NCBI GenBank assembly: GCA_963556195.1
Contig: OY744517.1
Location: 143,080,347 to 143,144,346, forward strand
Direction of reading: 5' to 3'
Source of the DNA: Sepiola atlantica
Lineage: Eukaryota; Mollusca; Cephalopoda; Sepiida; Sepiolidae
Length of the DNA stretch: 64,000 bases
Under the pieces are notes generated by a model. It was not told the origin of the DNA and did no database searches. It saw only the letters and a program-made list of their open reading frames with translations. Shown one piece after another: positions 10,804-23,322 of this stretch. Position 1 is the stretch's first letter. Every line of letters starts with the position of its first letter. Position numbers and translations under genes: made by a program.

Positions 10804-12256
10804 TGATGCAAACATTTTCTCGATGTCTTCCATTAATCCCACTGTATAGCCTACTGTGTCTTTAGTTAACTTCAAAAGTATTCTATCACCAAATAATGTT
10901 CAACATTTATATGGCACATATTGATTTCGTTCAACTGAAGTCTGATGGATCACTCATAATACTTTTTGCCAATAAATACCAAGTAAACATCACTAGTCAG
11001 TCTTTAGTAAAGGGAGATTATAAGAATAAGAATAAACTTCCGGTACATCTTAATCTAAATATAGCTCCATCTTAATTTATTTCTTAAAAGTTGGCATGAA
11101 ATTTCAAATTATTATTTAATCACCGGATGTAGACTTCAGTGTGAAAACGTGAAAATCAAAATAAATAGCGATAAGCTCATAAACAGTTCATTTGTTGAGT
11201 CAGTAAAACGGGACAAAATGGAACCTGATTGTCTTTTATTCTTATCATCGACTCATTATACCGGATGTGGCGGCCATCTTTACTTTTTACATTCAAAGAT
11301 AAATGAAAATAAGAAAAATATACATTTTTTATCCAATTATTTTCTCATAAAAACAAACTACAGGAGTGTTTGAATTTTAATAAAGAATCATATTTGTATG
11401 TGCGTGTTCTTGACGAATACCCACTCATGAGCGGGTTCATAGTATGTTAATATGGATGTGTATGTGCTATATTTATTTGTTTGCATTTTCCCAAATCCCA
11501 AAGATGAAAACCTTTAAGAAACAAAAATGTATATTAATCTCCTGTAACCGTAATAAAGTTACAATTTCGGTGGAAACTTCGGGGGAACTGCTGCTTATAC
11601 AACGCGGTAACAACACTGAGAAAATATCAAAACAAACTCCTTCTCTTAATCGTTCTTACGACTGCGTTTCTTTCGTCTTCTTTACAGTCGGTTGGTATCT
11701 ACACATGTAAATTAGCTATACACGCATGCAAATTAGGTCAAACTATAAAAGTCAACAATTCTCAGCACGCTTTTTACCTTTGGCGAATGGTTGCCTGATA
11801 CAGTAAACATCTGACACGCTTTGATGTCAATAAGTGCTTGTCTCAATTGTTACAAAATCGTTATTAATAAATTGCTTAAATTTAAATGTCCATCCAGAAT
11901 GATAGAATTTATAAATAGTAGTTACCTTATGTACTAATATTTCAGTCAAAAACGTAAGACCGACGGTAGTTTTACCTTATAATAGACATGTAAATAAACA
12001 CAAAAATAAGCAACAGCGGAAAATTAAAAAAAAACGCAAAGATAAAACAGGGATTGAAAAATTACGTGTCTCAAACCAATCGCGATGTATCCGTTTTCTT
12101 CTTGCCTTTTTGGTAAAACTAACAACCGTCAGTTGACATTGTTAATACAATCACTTAAAAGGTGCTGGAATTTTGAAATATTGTACAAATATGTGTTGCA
12201 TGTACATGTTAATGAGCTAAATGTACAAAATCGGTAAATAGAATGATTGTTTTTGT
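10804..12256 (-). other. Probable intron of the K2P channel gene
   Basis: This is AT-rich sequence downstream of the splice donor. A hairpin like the Helitron 3' hairpin (ACCC...GGGT on the minus strand) lies at about 11417-11436. No second channel exon is visible here or anywhere down to position 1. Confidence 0.5.
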
Positions 12257-12262
12257 ACTTAC
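12257..12262 (-). other. 5' splice donor of the K2P exon
   Basis: On the minus strand the exon ends ...ACA ATT G and is followed by GTAAGT, a consensus donor. It splits the first glycine codon of the expected GYG pore signature after base 1 (phase 1). That fits the intron position known within the first pore-loop glycine codon of many K2P genes. Past this point the frame continues with unrelated residues (KYKNNHSIY) instead of YG. Confidence 0.9.
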
Positions 12263-15200
12263 CAATTGTCGTCATGACAGTGATGGCGTACAGCAAAGAA
12301 CTAGCGTAAGACCATTTAATGTCCAGTTCTTCGTCGTTGCTGCTCGTATAGTAGACATCGTTCTTGGTTGCATTGTGCACATTCTGCTGAAAAGTCATCA
12401 ACACGTGGTCAACCTGCTTGGTAAAGTTCAAGCGGCTTAACTTAGTCAGATTCAACTCGACACTCAACTGAGATATTTTTGATATGGTATCCATCCGCAA
12501 GGCAGTTACGTTGACGACATTCTTCTGTTCGTACGGCCCTTCGAGAGCCTTGAACACAAACCCGCCCATGATCGAATAAGCCACGACGAGAGAGCAGAGG
12601 CCGATGTGCGAAAACAAGAAAGCGATGAACTTCTTAATGCAACTAAGAATTTTACGACGACGTTCTATCATCCGAAACACCTTACTCTCCCTCCTCATCT
12701 GCGCCCGTTTTGCTATAAATTCGGGATCATCCAAGGATTGCTGAGATTTAGACGGGTCCAGTTTATGGGGCAGACCGCTATGCCCCTTCGTGTCCCCTAT
12801 GAGGGCAGTTTCGCGTATATCTAAAGATTTTAATAGGTTCGTTTCGTTTTCGATTGGTATCGGTGCATCCAATGGTTGGCGGACCAACTGATTTAATAGA
12901 TTCAATTCCCTGAGTTCTTCATCGTTGTCGATATCCATTCCTGTTCGCAACCGTCTCTGACATGCCAGACGGTGCTTAAGCATAACGATAGCAGGCCACG
13001 ACGAATGGTTCGTATGATCCTTCCAACGTTCAAAATCTTGCAAGTCGGGGTCGAAATCAGCCTCGACATCCAATGTGATACCAGAAAGATGGTTACCTAG
13101 AAGCACTGTTTGCGTGCATACCGACGAATTGATGTCTTCTTCATCCTTCTTCGATACGGAACTGTCCGACTTTTTCACCTTTTTACTCATTTTCTTATCC
13201 TTCTCTTTCTCTTTTTTCGATTTCTTCTTGTCTTCTTTTTCTTTCTTCTTCTCAACGGCCTCTTTGCGGCTCCGGCCTTTCAGTGACCATCGCTTGTCCG
13301 GTTTTTTCTTCTCTTTTTTATCCTTGTCCTTCTTCAATTCCTCCGAATCTAATAGGTTACTCGTCTCTCCAGTTTTTTCCAGAGCCGACTCCGAAGAGGT
13401 TAACTTATCCCCTTTCCGACCGAGGGGCCGATCTTGGTTATTTGCCATCTCCTTCAGCATGTCCACGTCTTCGGCGCTAATTCGCGTGATCTTCCGCATG
13501 GAATCTGTTTTGACCAGAATTTCACTTATCCTCGGCATTGGCCGTTTCGAAGCGTCTCGTTCGGAAAACGATCTCTGGACTTTTTTCGCTTTCTTTTCTT
13601 TTACGTCCGGATTCGCCGTTGTGTCTTGAATAATATCGACTTCTGGAAAGAACATAATCGGTTCGGCGTCGTCTTTTCTCGTAGGGGAGACATTTGCATC
13701 GACAGGTTTTTCAAACCAGCCCGAACTGCCAGCCGTTGTGTCGACAATGCTAGCACTTCGGGGAGAAGGACTCCGAGAAGTGGATGGATGCGAATATTTG
13801 GCACTACCAGAGCCGTCAGTACTCGTTGATGATGATTTATGCCCCGGGCTCACAGATTTTGTGGGGCTCTTTGGTTGGCTTTTTACAGACGACGTCCTGG
13901 TAGGTGTCTTTGAACGGATCCCTCGGATTGGAGGAGAAAGAGAGTCTTCGTCAACCTGAGATACACGCGGTATGTTTATCGTAAGGCTGTCGCTATCACG
14001 GTCAGTTTTGGGGTCTTTTATGCTGCCTGATCTACTGTGAGACTCGGCTGTTGACTTATCATGTGGGGCGCTGACTGTTGGAATGGGTACAGAATGGCTT
14101 GATTTTGTTGAACGAGATGGAATGATGGACCTAGCAATTGACTTAAAAGTGAGAGAAGGAACTGTAGATTTTGGAGTCGTGGTTGCAGTCGGCTTTGTAC
14201 TAGGAGAGGTTATCTCAGCACCAGGTGATGTAGCTTTCACTCCAATGACAGATGGTTTAGAGAGAGTTATAGTAGGAGTCGGACCAAACTTACTGGTAGG
14301 ACTAGTCGAAAGAGGACTCGTGGAAGTTGGACTTGTATCTGTTCCAATTGTAACCTCTTGCTCAAGACTGGCCTTCGTCAGACCCGAACCAGATGAATGC
14401 CTCAATGAAATGCGGTTTGATTTATCGAGGTTATCGCTGTCGGTGGCTGCAGCGGTTTTTTCTGGCTGACCGTCATAGCTGTTCCTCGATGATGAGGAAC
14501 TCTTTTTCTCTTTAGTGCGATTCCGGGTAGGCGAAAATGTTCGGGTGTACTTATTTGAAGGAGAGATGGGGAATGTTGGTGAGGTTGGGGATGTTTCGCT
14601 GCTGTAATCGTCGAAAACTGACCACGTTGGTGAGGTGGGGCTCATTGGATCGTCGTCCAGCTTCCACTGGGCGTCGTTGCTTTCTCTGGACGAGCCACTT
14701 AAATGGTGCGCATCTCTTGAACCTTGTCGGCTGTAGCGAGGATCCGCATCAGAAGTAATGGGTGATCTGAACCTGGGACTTGCACTCTTATGTCGTGCAT
14801 CGTTAACCACTGCCAGGTTATCCATCTTAGACGGACCGTCTTCAGGCTTCTCCTCTTTAGCCGTCAATAATAGGTTCGACGTCGACTTCCGCAGGGAATT
14901 GTATTTGCTTACCGCGTGGAGATCTTTTTCTTGTCCGGAAGGTGACAAGCAATACGGGGAAAGCGTTTTGCTTAACTCAATAAAGAGTGCATGCGACTCA
15001 TCATCCTCGTCTTCATCCATGTCGGCATCATCGTGCATTATTTCCGGATGTCTCTGTCTTAACCCAGACGTCTTCTCCGGTTCGGTCGTCATCTCTTCAT
15101 CTTCAACTTCACTTTCATCATCGTATTCAGCGTAACGAGGAGGCTGCGTTCTATCGCCTTCGGTACGTCTAGATCTAGACAACTCTTTCTCTGTCGATTG

Positions 15201-16349
15201 GGTCCGTCTCTTTTTGACATGCTCGCTTTTAGCAATCTGGGATCGACTCACTTTTGGGGACCGCGACGCGCGCCTGCGTGGAGATTTAGAATTCTCCAAC
15301 GAGTGCCTTGTGCGATCTCTGGACTCTTTTCTGGAACGAGACCCAGGCGATCTAGAATTCGATGACGGTCGCGAAGGAGATGAATAATGGTGTCGCCTAT
15401 GAGGTGATGGTGACGTTTTCTTTCCTGTTTGCTTGACGTCTTTACTTACTTTTATATAGCAAACACCCCCTTCTTTCCGACTTACCCTATCAGGACGTTC
15501 ATCTTCCTTCTCAATACTCTTGCTTGATTTATTACTTTTTGCCCTCGATGGGCTCGTTGATTTTATCACTTTTTGTATTTTATCGGCTTTTAAGCCTTTT
15601 GTCGACGAAGAGCTCCGTTTTGTTGTCGTTTTAAAATTGTTGTCGCCGGTAGAGGACTCTGTTTCTCTTACCGCAGCTGATCGTCGAGAGGTAAATTCGT
15701 TCCTGTCGTCCCTGTGAAGGTCCGGGGATGACGCAGATAGAGTACGGATGGACGCTACTTCCGCCTCGTAGTCATTGTCGTCATCTTGGCTGTATTGTTC
15801 CTCTCCGGCCTCGGCTCGCCGACGACGACTTGACGATATGGCGTTAGTCGAGGACACGCGCTTCACCCTCTTTTGCATCATGGCTTCCTTGACTGTCATT
15901 CGTCGAAAGCGGTCACGTGGCTTCTTCTGTAAATTTTCCTCGTCGTCGGAGAGCACCTCGCGAGGGGAGGCAACGTCGGTGCTGGTTGCCTGTGGTTCGG
16001 GGATAGAGTCTGGCGGAACAACATCAGCTTCACCCATATCTTTACTTTGAGTCCGACCGGTACTCGACGATCGGCTTCTTTTGAAAAAGCTTCGCCTCTT
16101 TTTGCCGCTTGATTTTCGGTCAAGACCTGCTCCCTCGCTGCTTGCGATTGCGGAAGTTGCAGGCGCAGAGGCAGAGGCAGAGGGTGAGGCAGAGGCAGAG
16201 GCGCCGTCTGTTACCGGTGCAGCACTTTCAGACCTCTCATTTTTTATTTCCGTCTCGGATTTCGCCCGCTTTCGGCTCAGTTTCTTTTTGCTTCCAATTT
16301 TACGCCCTTCGCTGGACGCTCTGTGCGAAGAACGCTCAGGTGACGTCAT
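12263..16349 (-). CDS. Two-pore-domain potassium channel (TWK type), first coding exon
   Basis: The exon encodes about 1,362 residues of a K2P channel subunit, which forms background K+ leak channels in the plasma membrane. Residues 1-1076 are low-complexity and charged. They include an Ala/Ser repeat at about 50-70, SR/SP-rich blocks at about 320-420, many Ser/Thr-Pro sites, and a Lys/Glu-rich block at about 1005-1075. Residues 1077-1240 look folded and end in a basic stretch (RMIERRRKILSCIKK). The first membrane helix is about 1241-1266, followed by ALEGP at 1268-1272. The cap loop has four N-glycosylation sequons (1280, 1300, 1308, 1326). The pore helix runs from Trp1346 to TTIG at 1360-1363. 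The start at 16349 follows an in-frame TAA 30 bp upstream and has A at -3. M2, the second pore, M3 and M4 must lie in exons outside this window. Known K2P channels usually have far shorter N-termini, so the tail is unusual. Family call is secure; ortholog is not. Confidence 0.92.
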
Positions 16350-16401
16350 CTTGACAACTTCTTCTTTAGTAAATTTTTATGCTGCTAACAAAAACATTTT
16401 C

Positions 16402-16410
16402 TTATATAGT
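16402..16410 (-). promoter_or_regulatory. Possible TATA box upstream of the K2P start
   Basis: TATATAAG lies about 53-61 bp upstream of the ATG on the minus strand. That would give a very short leader. Alternatively the T-rich GTTTTTGTTAGCAG just downstream of it could be a splice acceptor, with the real promoter farther away. AT-rich background makes a chance match likely. Confidence 0.25.
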
Positions 16411-16782
16411 TTATTTTAGTCTTCGGAGTTTTAGAAACAATGATAAAATTGTGAATGGAGTTTCCGTTTACTTTTAAAATCAAAAGTAAACTGGCTTCAT
16501 CTTTTTATTTCACTTCGGCAACATATATTGGCAGTTACAAATTCCGGTAAAAATAGCTTTCTATATTTTTAAATAAATTTTAAATCATTGCAATTACTAA
16601 AAATAGCCATAATGATGAATTAAGACTAAGTGCAATTTAATACGAACTTAAGGTATTTCAATGATATTATGAATGCAAATTGCAACAAAGATGTCCTTCT
16701 TCATAGTGAAACTGCAGTCAAGTGTAAAAATTGCATAAAATATGTATACGTTATTAATTAGAACAAATAAAATAAATAATCG

Positions 16783-16813
<31 letters not shown>

Positions 16814-17640
16814 AGTTGTAAATAAAACTATAAATGATAAATAATATAAAAATAAGTCTTATATAAAGAAAATGTTTGTATTGTTTTAATATGTAAATCA
16901 AGTGGAGATTTTAAATTTTAATCAAAATCCAAAATATATGGCAAAATATCGTTTAACAATTAATAAACCCACATGTAAATTACTCTGTTTTTAGAAAATA
17001 TATGCGAATATATTTTCGCTGTAAGTTATTAAAAATATTTATTTTGTATGATATACTAGTAATTGCTTTATATATACTTATATTTTGTAGATAACATCGT
17101 ATTTGATAAAACTGTGTTAAATCAAGGGACTCCAAAACGAATTCATTTTTTTATAAATAAATATATAAGTAAATATTTTCTTTTTACGATGAAGCAAAAT
17201 TACTCGAAATGTCTTAAGTGTCAAAATAGACTCAAGCCTAATTGAAATTTATTTTAGTAAATTTATAAATAAATGTATATTTTAGAATATATATTTTTTA
17301 ATACAGTATTATTCAATAATATATATTTCAGATCGAAGATCCATGAAATTGACATCGCAAATGTATATAGCTACTAAGTCAGATTTGAAATCTGTGCGTA
17401 AGACTGTTCTCTTAATCTTTTGTGAATCCCAAGATTCTTTTGTATTTTATTTCTAACCTTGATATTTTATGATGCCAGCACGTGGGAGGTTTCTGGCACA
17501 CATAATTTAATATTGCAACAGAGTATGAACATACGGGGTAGATTTATTTGTATTTATTTATTTATCATGAAAATAGAAAGAGTCAAATCTTGATAGACTG
17601 GCCCACTTCTAGTAAAATAATAAACACGATAAGACCGCCA
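16411..17640. other. AT-rich 5' flank of the K2P gene
   Basis: A short (AT)n lies at about 16787-16813. No coding sequence or classified repeat is visible. Confidence 0.4.
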
Positions 17641-17644
17641 GTTC

Positions 17645-17730
17645 TGCCAGCCAATCAAATCGTTTAATCACACCGAAAATCGTGCCAGCCAATCAAATCA
17701 GGCCGGCAATAGTGCCAGCCAATCAAAATC
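17645..17730. promoter_or_regulatory. Three-fold repeat carrying CCAAT boxes
   Basis: TGCCAGCCAATCAAA occurs three times, starting at 17645, 17683 and 17713. Each copy contains CCAATCA. CCAAT boxes bind NF-Y in either orientation, and these lie about 1.3 kb upstream of the K2P ATG. The spacing and GC-rich surroundings to about 18060 suggest a promoter or CpG-like region, but a tandem repeat without function is equally possible. Confidence 0.35.
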
Positions 17731-18090
17731 GCTTATCAGCCCCCGTTTTTCTTTCCTTCTTTTTCTATTCTCCTTCAATCTGTTTTCGAAGTGACAACTG
17801 ATTCTTTGTCCCGTTTAAGTCGGTATGGGTAAAGTGAGAGGATCTTCTCCTTGCCCTCAGCAGTCTTTGCGTCATTCTTATCGTTCGAGATTGTGAATGG
17901 GTCAGACATTGACGGGCAGTAGGTGGCGCTGCTGCTTAAAGTTTACCGGGATGCTTTCATTTAGTGCAATACTTAATCCCGAAAGTGGTCGAGTAGATGG
18001 AAGAGGAAGGTGAAATGCTCGCCACGAACCGAGAAGAAACTGTTGGGGAAAGAATATTTTTCGATGTTCATCTAATCAGTCAGCAACCTG
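17731..18090 (-). other. Non-repetitive flank, possible 5' UTR exon region
   Basis: This stretch is less AT-rich than its neighbours. On the minus strand a pyrimidine tract ending TTTCTACTTTCAG (around 18085) is a good splice-acceptor match, so a non-coding leader exon is conceivable. No open frame supports coding. Confidence 0.2.
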
Positions 18091-18189
18091 AAAGTAGAAA
18101 GAAAAAAACATATTTAAAATGTTAAATTAGTATTGGCATACAGGGGCGACTACACAAATTAAAGTAAATAAGATATTAACACCAGATTG

Positions 18190-18670
18190 CCTCCCTCCAA
18201 CTAGAATTATAAAACCGACTTCGAAATCTCTTCCTTTCCATACTACCTCTTTCTCACAGAAGAGACATTGCTAGTCTTTTTCTACTCCATCGTTAATTTT
18301 ATAGCAGGTGCTCAACTCAGTTTCAGTCTATGCCGCCCCTCTGTAAAACATTCATAGCAAAAATAATTTTCCTGTTTCTCTCTGTGTGCCTTAAACTAAA
18401 CGAAATTTTCGATGAGCAAAGTTTTTTTCCCTATAACTGACCGTCTATGGAACACAGTAGCACAGGACTGATTCCCGGCTGATTACAACATGGCGTCTTT
18501 ATGTCCAATGTAAACAAATTCTAGCTAAACCGTCCTCTTAAGTAATCAATTTTGACCAAGTTACAACCATCGTTACTAACCCCCTTGGTGTTTTATCGTC
18601 AACTTGTCAAACTCAATTAACCCTTATCCTCGAGTGGCTTGTGGACCTTAATAAGAGGTGATTCGTTTGT
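18190..18670 (+). pseudogene. Non-LTR retrotransposon C-terminal tail relic, copy 2
   Basis: The broken frame around 18410-18530 reads DEQSFFPITDRLWN, then ADYNMASL, matching the 1381-1810 copy. The tail again carries CTTATCCTCGAGTGG (18627). Stops and frameshifts make it non-coding. Confidence 0.7.
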
Positions 18671-18844
18671 AAAAAAATAGTAAAGTAGACCTAGTTGTAG
18701 AATTAAGTCTAGGTAGAGAAAAACTCCAAAATAATATCACCCTTTCTTCACTAAGTAAATTCGTATGAAACAGCCTGCTACAATTTGTTCTGTAGTTGAC
18801 ATTAATCCCCCTCACCGATTCTTTCTAAAATCAGTTATTTACAG

Positions 18845-19000
18845 CAGGAACCACGGGAAGATTGCCAACATCCATAAATGAATGGAACCGACTGGATTAT
18901 AACTTTGCACACCAATGTCGTCAAACCTTGTCGTTATCCACTTAACCACAGCCACCAGACGGATCAAATCAAAACTACCCGACATAAATGATACATCGTC
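18845..19000 (-). repeat. Dispersed repeat, possibly a degenerate SINE head, copy 2
   Basis: See the copy at 9650-9790, which shares the block containing TTGCCAACATCCAT. Confidence 0.4.
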
Positions 19001-19149
19001 AAGTAAATTAGCGGGATCGACGTGTCTTGGAAAGAAAACATCCAAATCGAACGCTTTCCTGGTTTTTGGTAACCGGTCAGTTTTGTAGATTTAAAATTAC
19101 TAACACTCATTTGATGTTAGACATGACTATATCTTAATAATCTAGAAGA

Positions 19150-19690
19150 GCTTGTCTGTTTTGCATATATTGTCATCGAACGGAGCCAGGCGGGTTCTCT
19201 ACCTGATTCAGAGATCCTTTCTCAACCTAACAGCAGATACCTTTCGTCCCTTATACATATCACTGGTACTGCCCTTATCGAGTATGCCATCCAAGCAACA
19301 CATCATTATCTACAAAAAGATACCGTACACCTGAAGCGTGTTTAACGGTTGGCAATCAGAATAGTGCCAGGACTCTTCACGCTTAACTACAAAGAGCGGC
19401 TCCAAAGACTAAATATATTCTTACTTGAGAAGCGGGGGATGCGAGGAGACTTGATTCTGGCGTGCAATAACATCAACGGGAATTTTAATCCACCTTACGA
19501 GGAGATTTTCACCCCAGCTCAAAGTCCTGGTCTCCGTAGGCACCCGCAAAAATGTACTACCGTCGCTTTCGAGTTAATAAAAGAAATACTGCATTCTCTG
19601 TTCGTGTTTCTGCTCTGTGGAACAACCTACGAGAGGAAATCGTGACGATGACTACAATACCCAGGTTTAAATGCTATAAATTTGATTGAT
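19150..19690 (+). pseudogene. Non-LTR (CR1/RTE-like) reverse transcriptase C-terminal relic
   Basis: Two frames give the classical LINE C-terminal region. RSFLNLTADTFRPLYISLV (about 19220-19280) corresponds to the palm-to-thumb R(S)F..L....F.PLY..LV pattern. RIVPGLFTLNYKERLQRLNI (about 19355-19415), then EKRGMRGDLI, corresponds to the ATR.VPGL....YEERL..L....LE.RR.RGDLI pattern. A frame change between them and a damaged tail show it is dead. No upstream endonuclease or RT core is visible, so it is 5'-truncated. Confidence 0.8.
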
Positions 19691-19699
19691 TTGATAGCA

Positions 19700-20630
19700 T
19701 ACAGCCTACAAGCTCAATATTTTATTCTGATTCTTCAGTTTCTTTTATAGAAACTTGGCCCATGTTCTTTACAAAAAAAGTATTTTTATTCAATTTCTGT
19801 CAAATACAATTGTATCACATTCAACAATATTTTGCTCTGGTCATGTCATTTAAGAATGGCCTATAAAACAGTAGAAACATAGTACATCTATTAAGCGCAT
19901 ATGATTTATCCATATATATAACATTCTAAGAGCACGTTTTTGATCTCGTTTTTCGCTATCCGCTTTTCGTTTTTTTTTCCTTTTTATCTCGAAAATCAAT
20001 GAGTTAATATTTATACATTGTTTAATACCAGGCAATGGTAATTGAATTTTTTAAATATGCCGAAAACTTTTACAATTTAAGTAAAAATGATTAAAAAATG
20101 TACAAAATATAAAAGAAATTATTAAATACATACATAAATACGTAATGAAAATAAAAATTTATATATTTTAGAAAAAAGTAGAACAAGTTGATAAAGGCAC
20201 GGATAAAAAAACAAAAAAAAAACCCAAATCAAATAAAACGCATGTGTGTAGTTGATATTATGTCTATGTTTACCGAAAAACTTATTCGGAGTGAGATGTA
20301 ATTTTGATTGATAATTATAAAGATACAAGCAAAATAGATATGAGAAGCTAGGACGGGGAGCAGGAGGTGAAGGTAAAGCAGAAATCGGAAAGAGGCCAGA
20401 TAGGAAGAAGGAGTTGGCATCGATACAGAAAAGTGTAGGATAGACATGGGAAGTGTAGGAAGGGGAAAACGTTCATCGTGTGAGGCGATTAGGTACTAGG
20501 CATAGAGAGAGAGGTTATAGCGGCCGGCTTGGCAGGAAGCGAGAGTTCATATAGGCAAGACCGTTTCATTGAATGTGTATTTCTGCGTATCAAAACCGGG
20601 GGGGGGGGAGCGATGATGTAAATAAAATTA
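19700..20630. other. Unannotated AT-rich sequence
   Basis: No gene or clear element is seen. A run of ten or more G residues occurs at 20597-20608. Confidence 0.35.
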
Positions 20631-20637
20631 TACAGGT

Positions 20638-21210
20638 ACTAGAAGAATACCCGCCTCAGGGTGGGTAAAATTATCTCTCTTAACAGAACAGTTTTGCACC
20701 ACTTTTATGTCCCCTTACGAAGATTAAAATCAAGATATAATGATACTAAATCTCATGTCTAGAATTCTATTTTCCAATTTTGATCAAAATTTATTAAATG
20801 ATTATGATTCTAGAAAATGTCTAACATCTAAGACTTAATGAGCCTTTAGAAGAAAGTTAATTCACGGAATCTGGCTTAATTAGTGTCTACTGTCTATAGA
20901 TCAAATTCAATACAACTCTGATATATATGAATTTTCAAATGGGAGGTTGGGCCCATATCATGCCGCATAAAACTCTTTAAAATCCTTCAAATAAACTAAA
21001 ATTTGACGAAATATTTATATATTTATACCTAATACTTTTATTTAATTTTCAGAAAAATCAGAGGTATCTGAATCTTCACGAATGGCTCCCGCGCCTTCTT
21101 GCTCCCTTTGCATAAAAGTAATTTAAACTAAATACAGCTGTGTTCCAAATTCATAATGATCAGTTAATTAGTTTCGGAGTGAATCCTATGCATAGAAATG
21201 TATAAGCACA
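20638..21210 (-). mobile_element. Helitron-like non-autonomous element, near complete
   Basis: On the minus strand the 3' end is a hairpin (ACCCACCCTGAGGCGGGT) followed by ATTCTT and CTAGT at 20638-20642. That is the Helitron signature of a short hairpin upstream of CTRRT. The body matches the plus-strand copy at 57735-58303 over more than 500 bp, with ACATAAAAGTGGTGCA(A/G)AAC near the 3' end and GGATTCACTC near the 5' end. It encodes no protein. Confidence 0.7.
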
Positions 21211-22270
21211 TATACATACGTAACTTTATACCAATACAGATGTAATCATTCACAGGCTGTTCAACTGTATCACAGCTATTCAGTGTGCTAGACAAGCAAG
21301 TATCGGTAACTCATTCTCCCCAAAATGCTACTAATGGAATCGTTAATAAAATGCACACTTCCTCCTTTTTCTCTCGTGTCTATATACAAAGCTATTTCAC
21401 CTTATATAACGTCGAGCTAGTGCTTGGTACATTTCTCTTCTTTTGATGTTGTAGAGTGCTAGATCCTTTGCTGTGCAGGGTCTGCTTAGTGGAGGGGCAT
21501 GGTAGAAGCGTTCTCGTCGCGGCCCTATTTAAAATAATTCTACCACCACCATATACGCAAAGGATTTATCTCAGCGTAAAACGTCTGACAAAGTGACTAA
21601 AAGTCCCTCCCGCAAGTCAACTATATTTTGTACGAATAAACCTTTATCTACATTCTACCTGGTTTGCAAACAAAATATTTGTGTAAATAAACATTTATAC
21701 TATATATATATATATTTATTCAATATAAAATTATTTTTTTATAATTTAATAGTTGTCTCCTAGAATATCTGATAGTGTATGGAATTTAAGCTTTTTACTG
21801 CAATCAGCTGGATTTTTGCCGAGGAAAAGAGCTTTAGTTGCTTCAGGAAAAATAAACTTTAACCCAGAAAAGTTCCAAAATATATTACTGCATTATTTCA
21901 ATTATGCTGGCTACGAAAGTTGCATAAGTATTAATGTTCTAGTTATGTTTGAAGACATGATGACAATGTAAAAAAGGGTCAATAAGCATAGTCAGATCGT
22001 CTACTACTGTGTAAATCTGATCTTTAGCATGGTTGTAAAAAATATTTGACGTAATCCAGTAGTGTCCAATCCGTTTGTAATATTCATGGATAAAATTCCA
22101 GGGTTGGAAGGGATAAACGTCAACGAAATCCGTTATTTATTGAAAGCGAGCTATATCTCCAGAGACAGTTTACTAGTAAGTTAAAGATAGCTGCCAGTTT
22201 TTCTTTTGCTTTTCAGAGGGAACTTGGTTTTGAGGTAAAATAAGTTTTTTTTTCTGAAACCGAAAATATA

Positions 22271-22309
<39 letters not shown>

Positions 22310-22410
22310 CTTGTTACAAATATCCAGGGGGTATGAATCCGAAGGAAGTTGAAACCGGGTTTATGAGAGTGCTCAATGAAAATTCAGAGCAAAATATATA
22401 TTTTTTGATT
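21211..22410. other. Unannotated sequence with (AT)n at 22273-22307
   Basis: No recognised gene or element. Open frames in it have no protein character. Confidence 0.35.
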
Positions 22411-23099
22411 TTATTCCATTAGTTGCGACAAAACAAGTTTTGTTTCATTGGTGCAAATAGCGACCAACTCATCGGGCTGGCGATGGAATTCAAATGGCAT
22501 AAGTTTTAACTTCACTTTAACGGGAGATTGAAAATTGAAAATACATTGGAGGGGGAGGGGGACAGAGTTGGGGCTTTGTCTATAACGGTGACATGGGACA
22601 TGAGAGAGGAGGGGGGAGGACCCCAACAAGTCGTGTTTCAAATTATTACGTAGGAGGTTTTTCACGTGTTTGTGCTGTGATGATCTCAATTTCGGCCGGG
22701 TGGGAGGAAGGGAGATGGGGCGACGGCTAGAGTGAGTTAAATTTAAAATGAGAATAAAATTATGATTATAACCGTCATTCCTATTTTATTTTAATTCTAA
22801 TAAGTAATTATCATGTGGATAAAAATGTTTGATAATTTTAATTTAGGGTATTAATTGCTACTTCTGCATTTTATTTATTTTATTTTAATGTTTTGTTTAT
22901 TATTTGTAGTGAATTTTGTTGTGATTATATATTTTTTTAAAATTGTGATTATATTATACCGAGATCAATACTAGTGGAATCATTTTATAAGAGAAGTTTT
23001 CTGGTGTTACTAGTTTTAGCATTAACAAAACCGATTATGATAACAATGATAACGCCTGCCAATCATACCTACGATAGTCGCAGTGATAATAGCCTTAAT

Positions 23100-23224
23100 A
23101 AAAGCCTTAATAAAAATAAAAATAAAAATAAAAATAAAAATAAAAATAAAAATAAAAATAAATATAAATAAAATTAGAATAAAAATAGAAATAACAAGTT
23201 TGTAAGAATATTAATGATAATAAC

Positions 23225-23276
<52 letters not shown>

Positions 23277-23288
23277 GTATTAAAAAAA

Positions 23289-23322
<34 letters not shown>

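Noticed and set aside
12129..12262. Last 43 codons of the long K2P reading frame
   Set aside because: They follow a GTAAGT donor at the pore glycine and read KYKNNHSIY instead of the required YG, so this is intron.
13075..15135. Plus-strand open frames of 100-184 codons
   Set aside because: They are antisense shadows of the K2P exon, with low-complexity Ser/Phe-rich translations that mirror its Lys/Arg/Ser codons.
22411..22689. 92-codon minus-strand frame
   Set aside because: Composition is set by G-rich low-complexity sequence on the plus strand. No domain, splice sites or homologous pattern.
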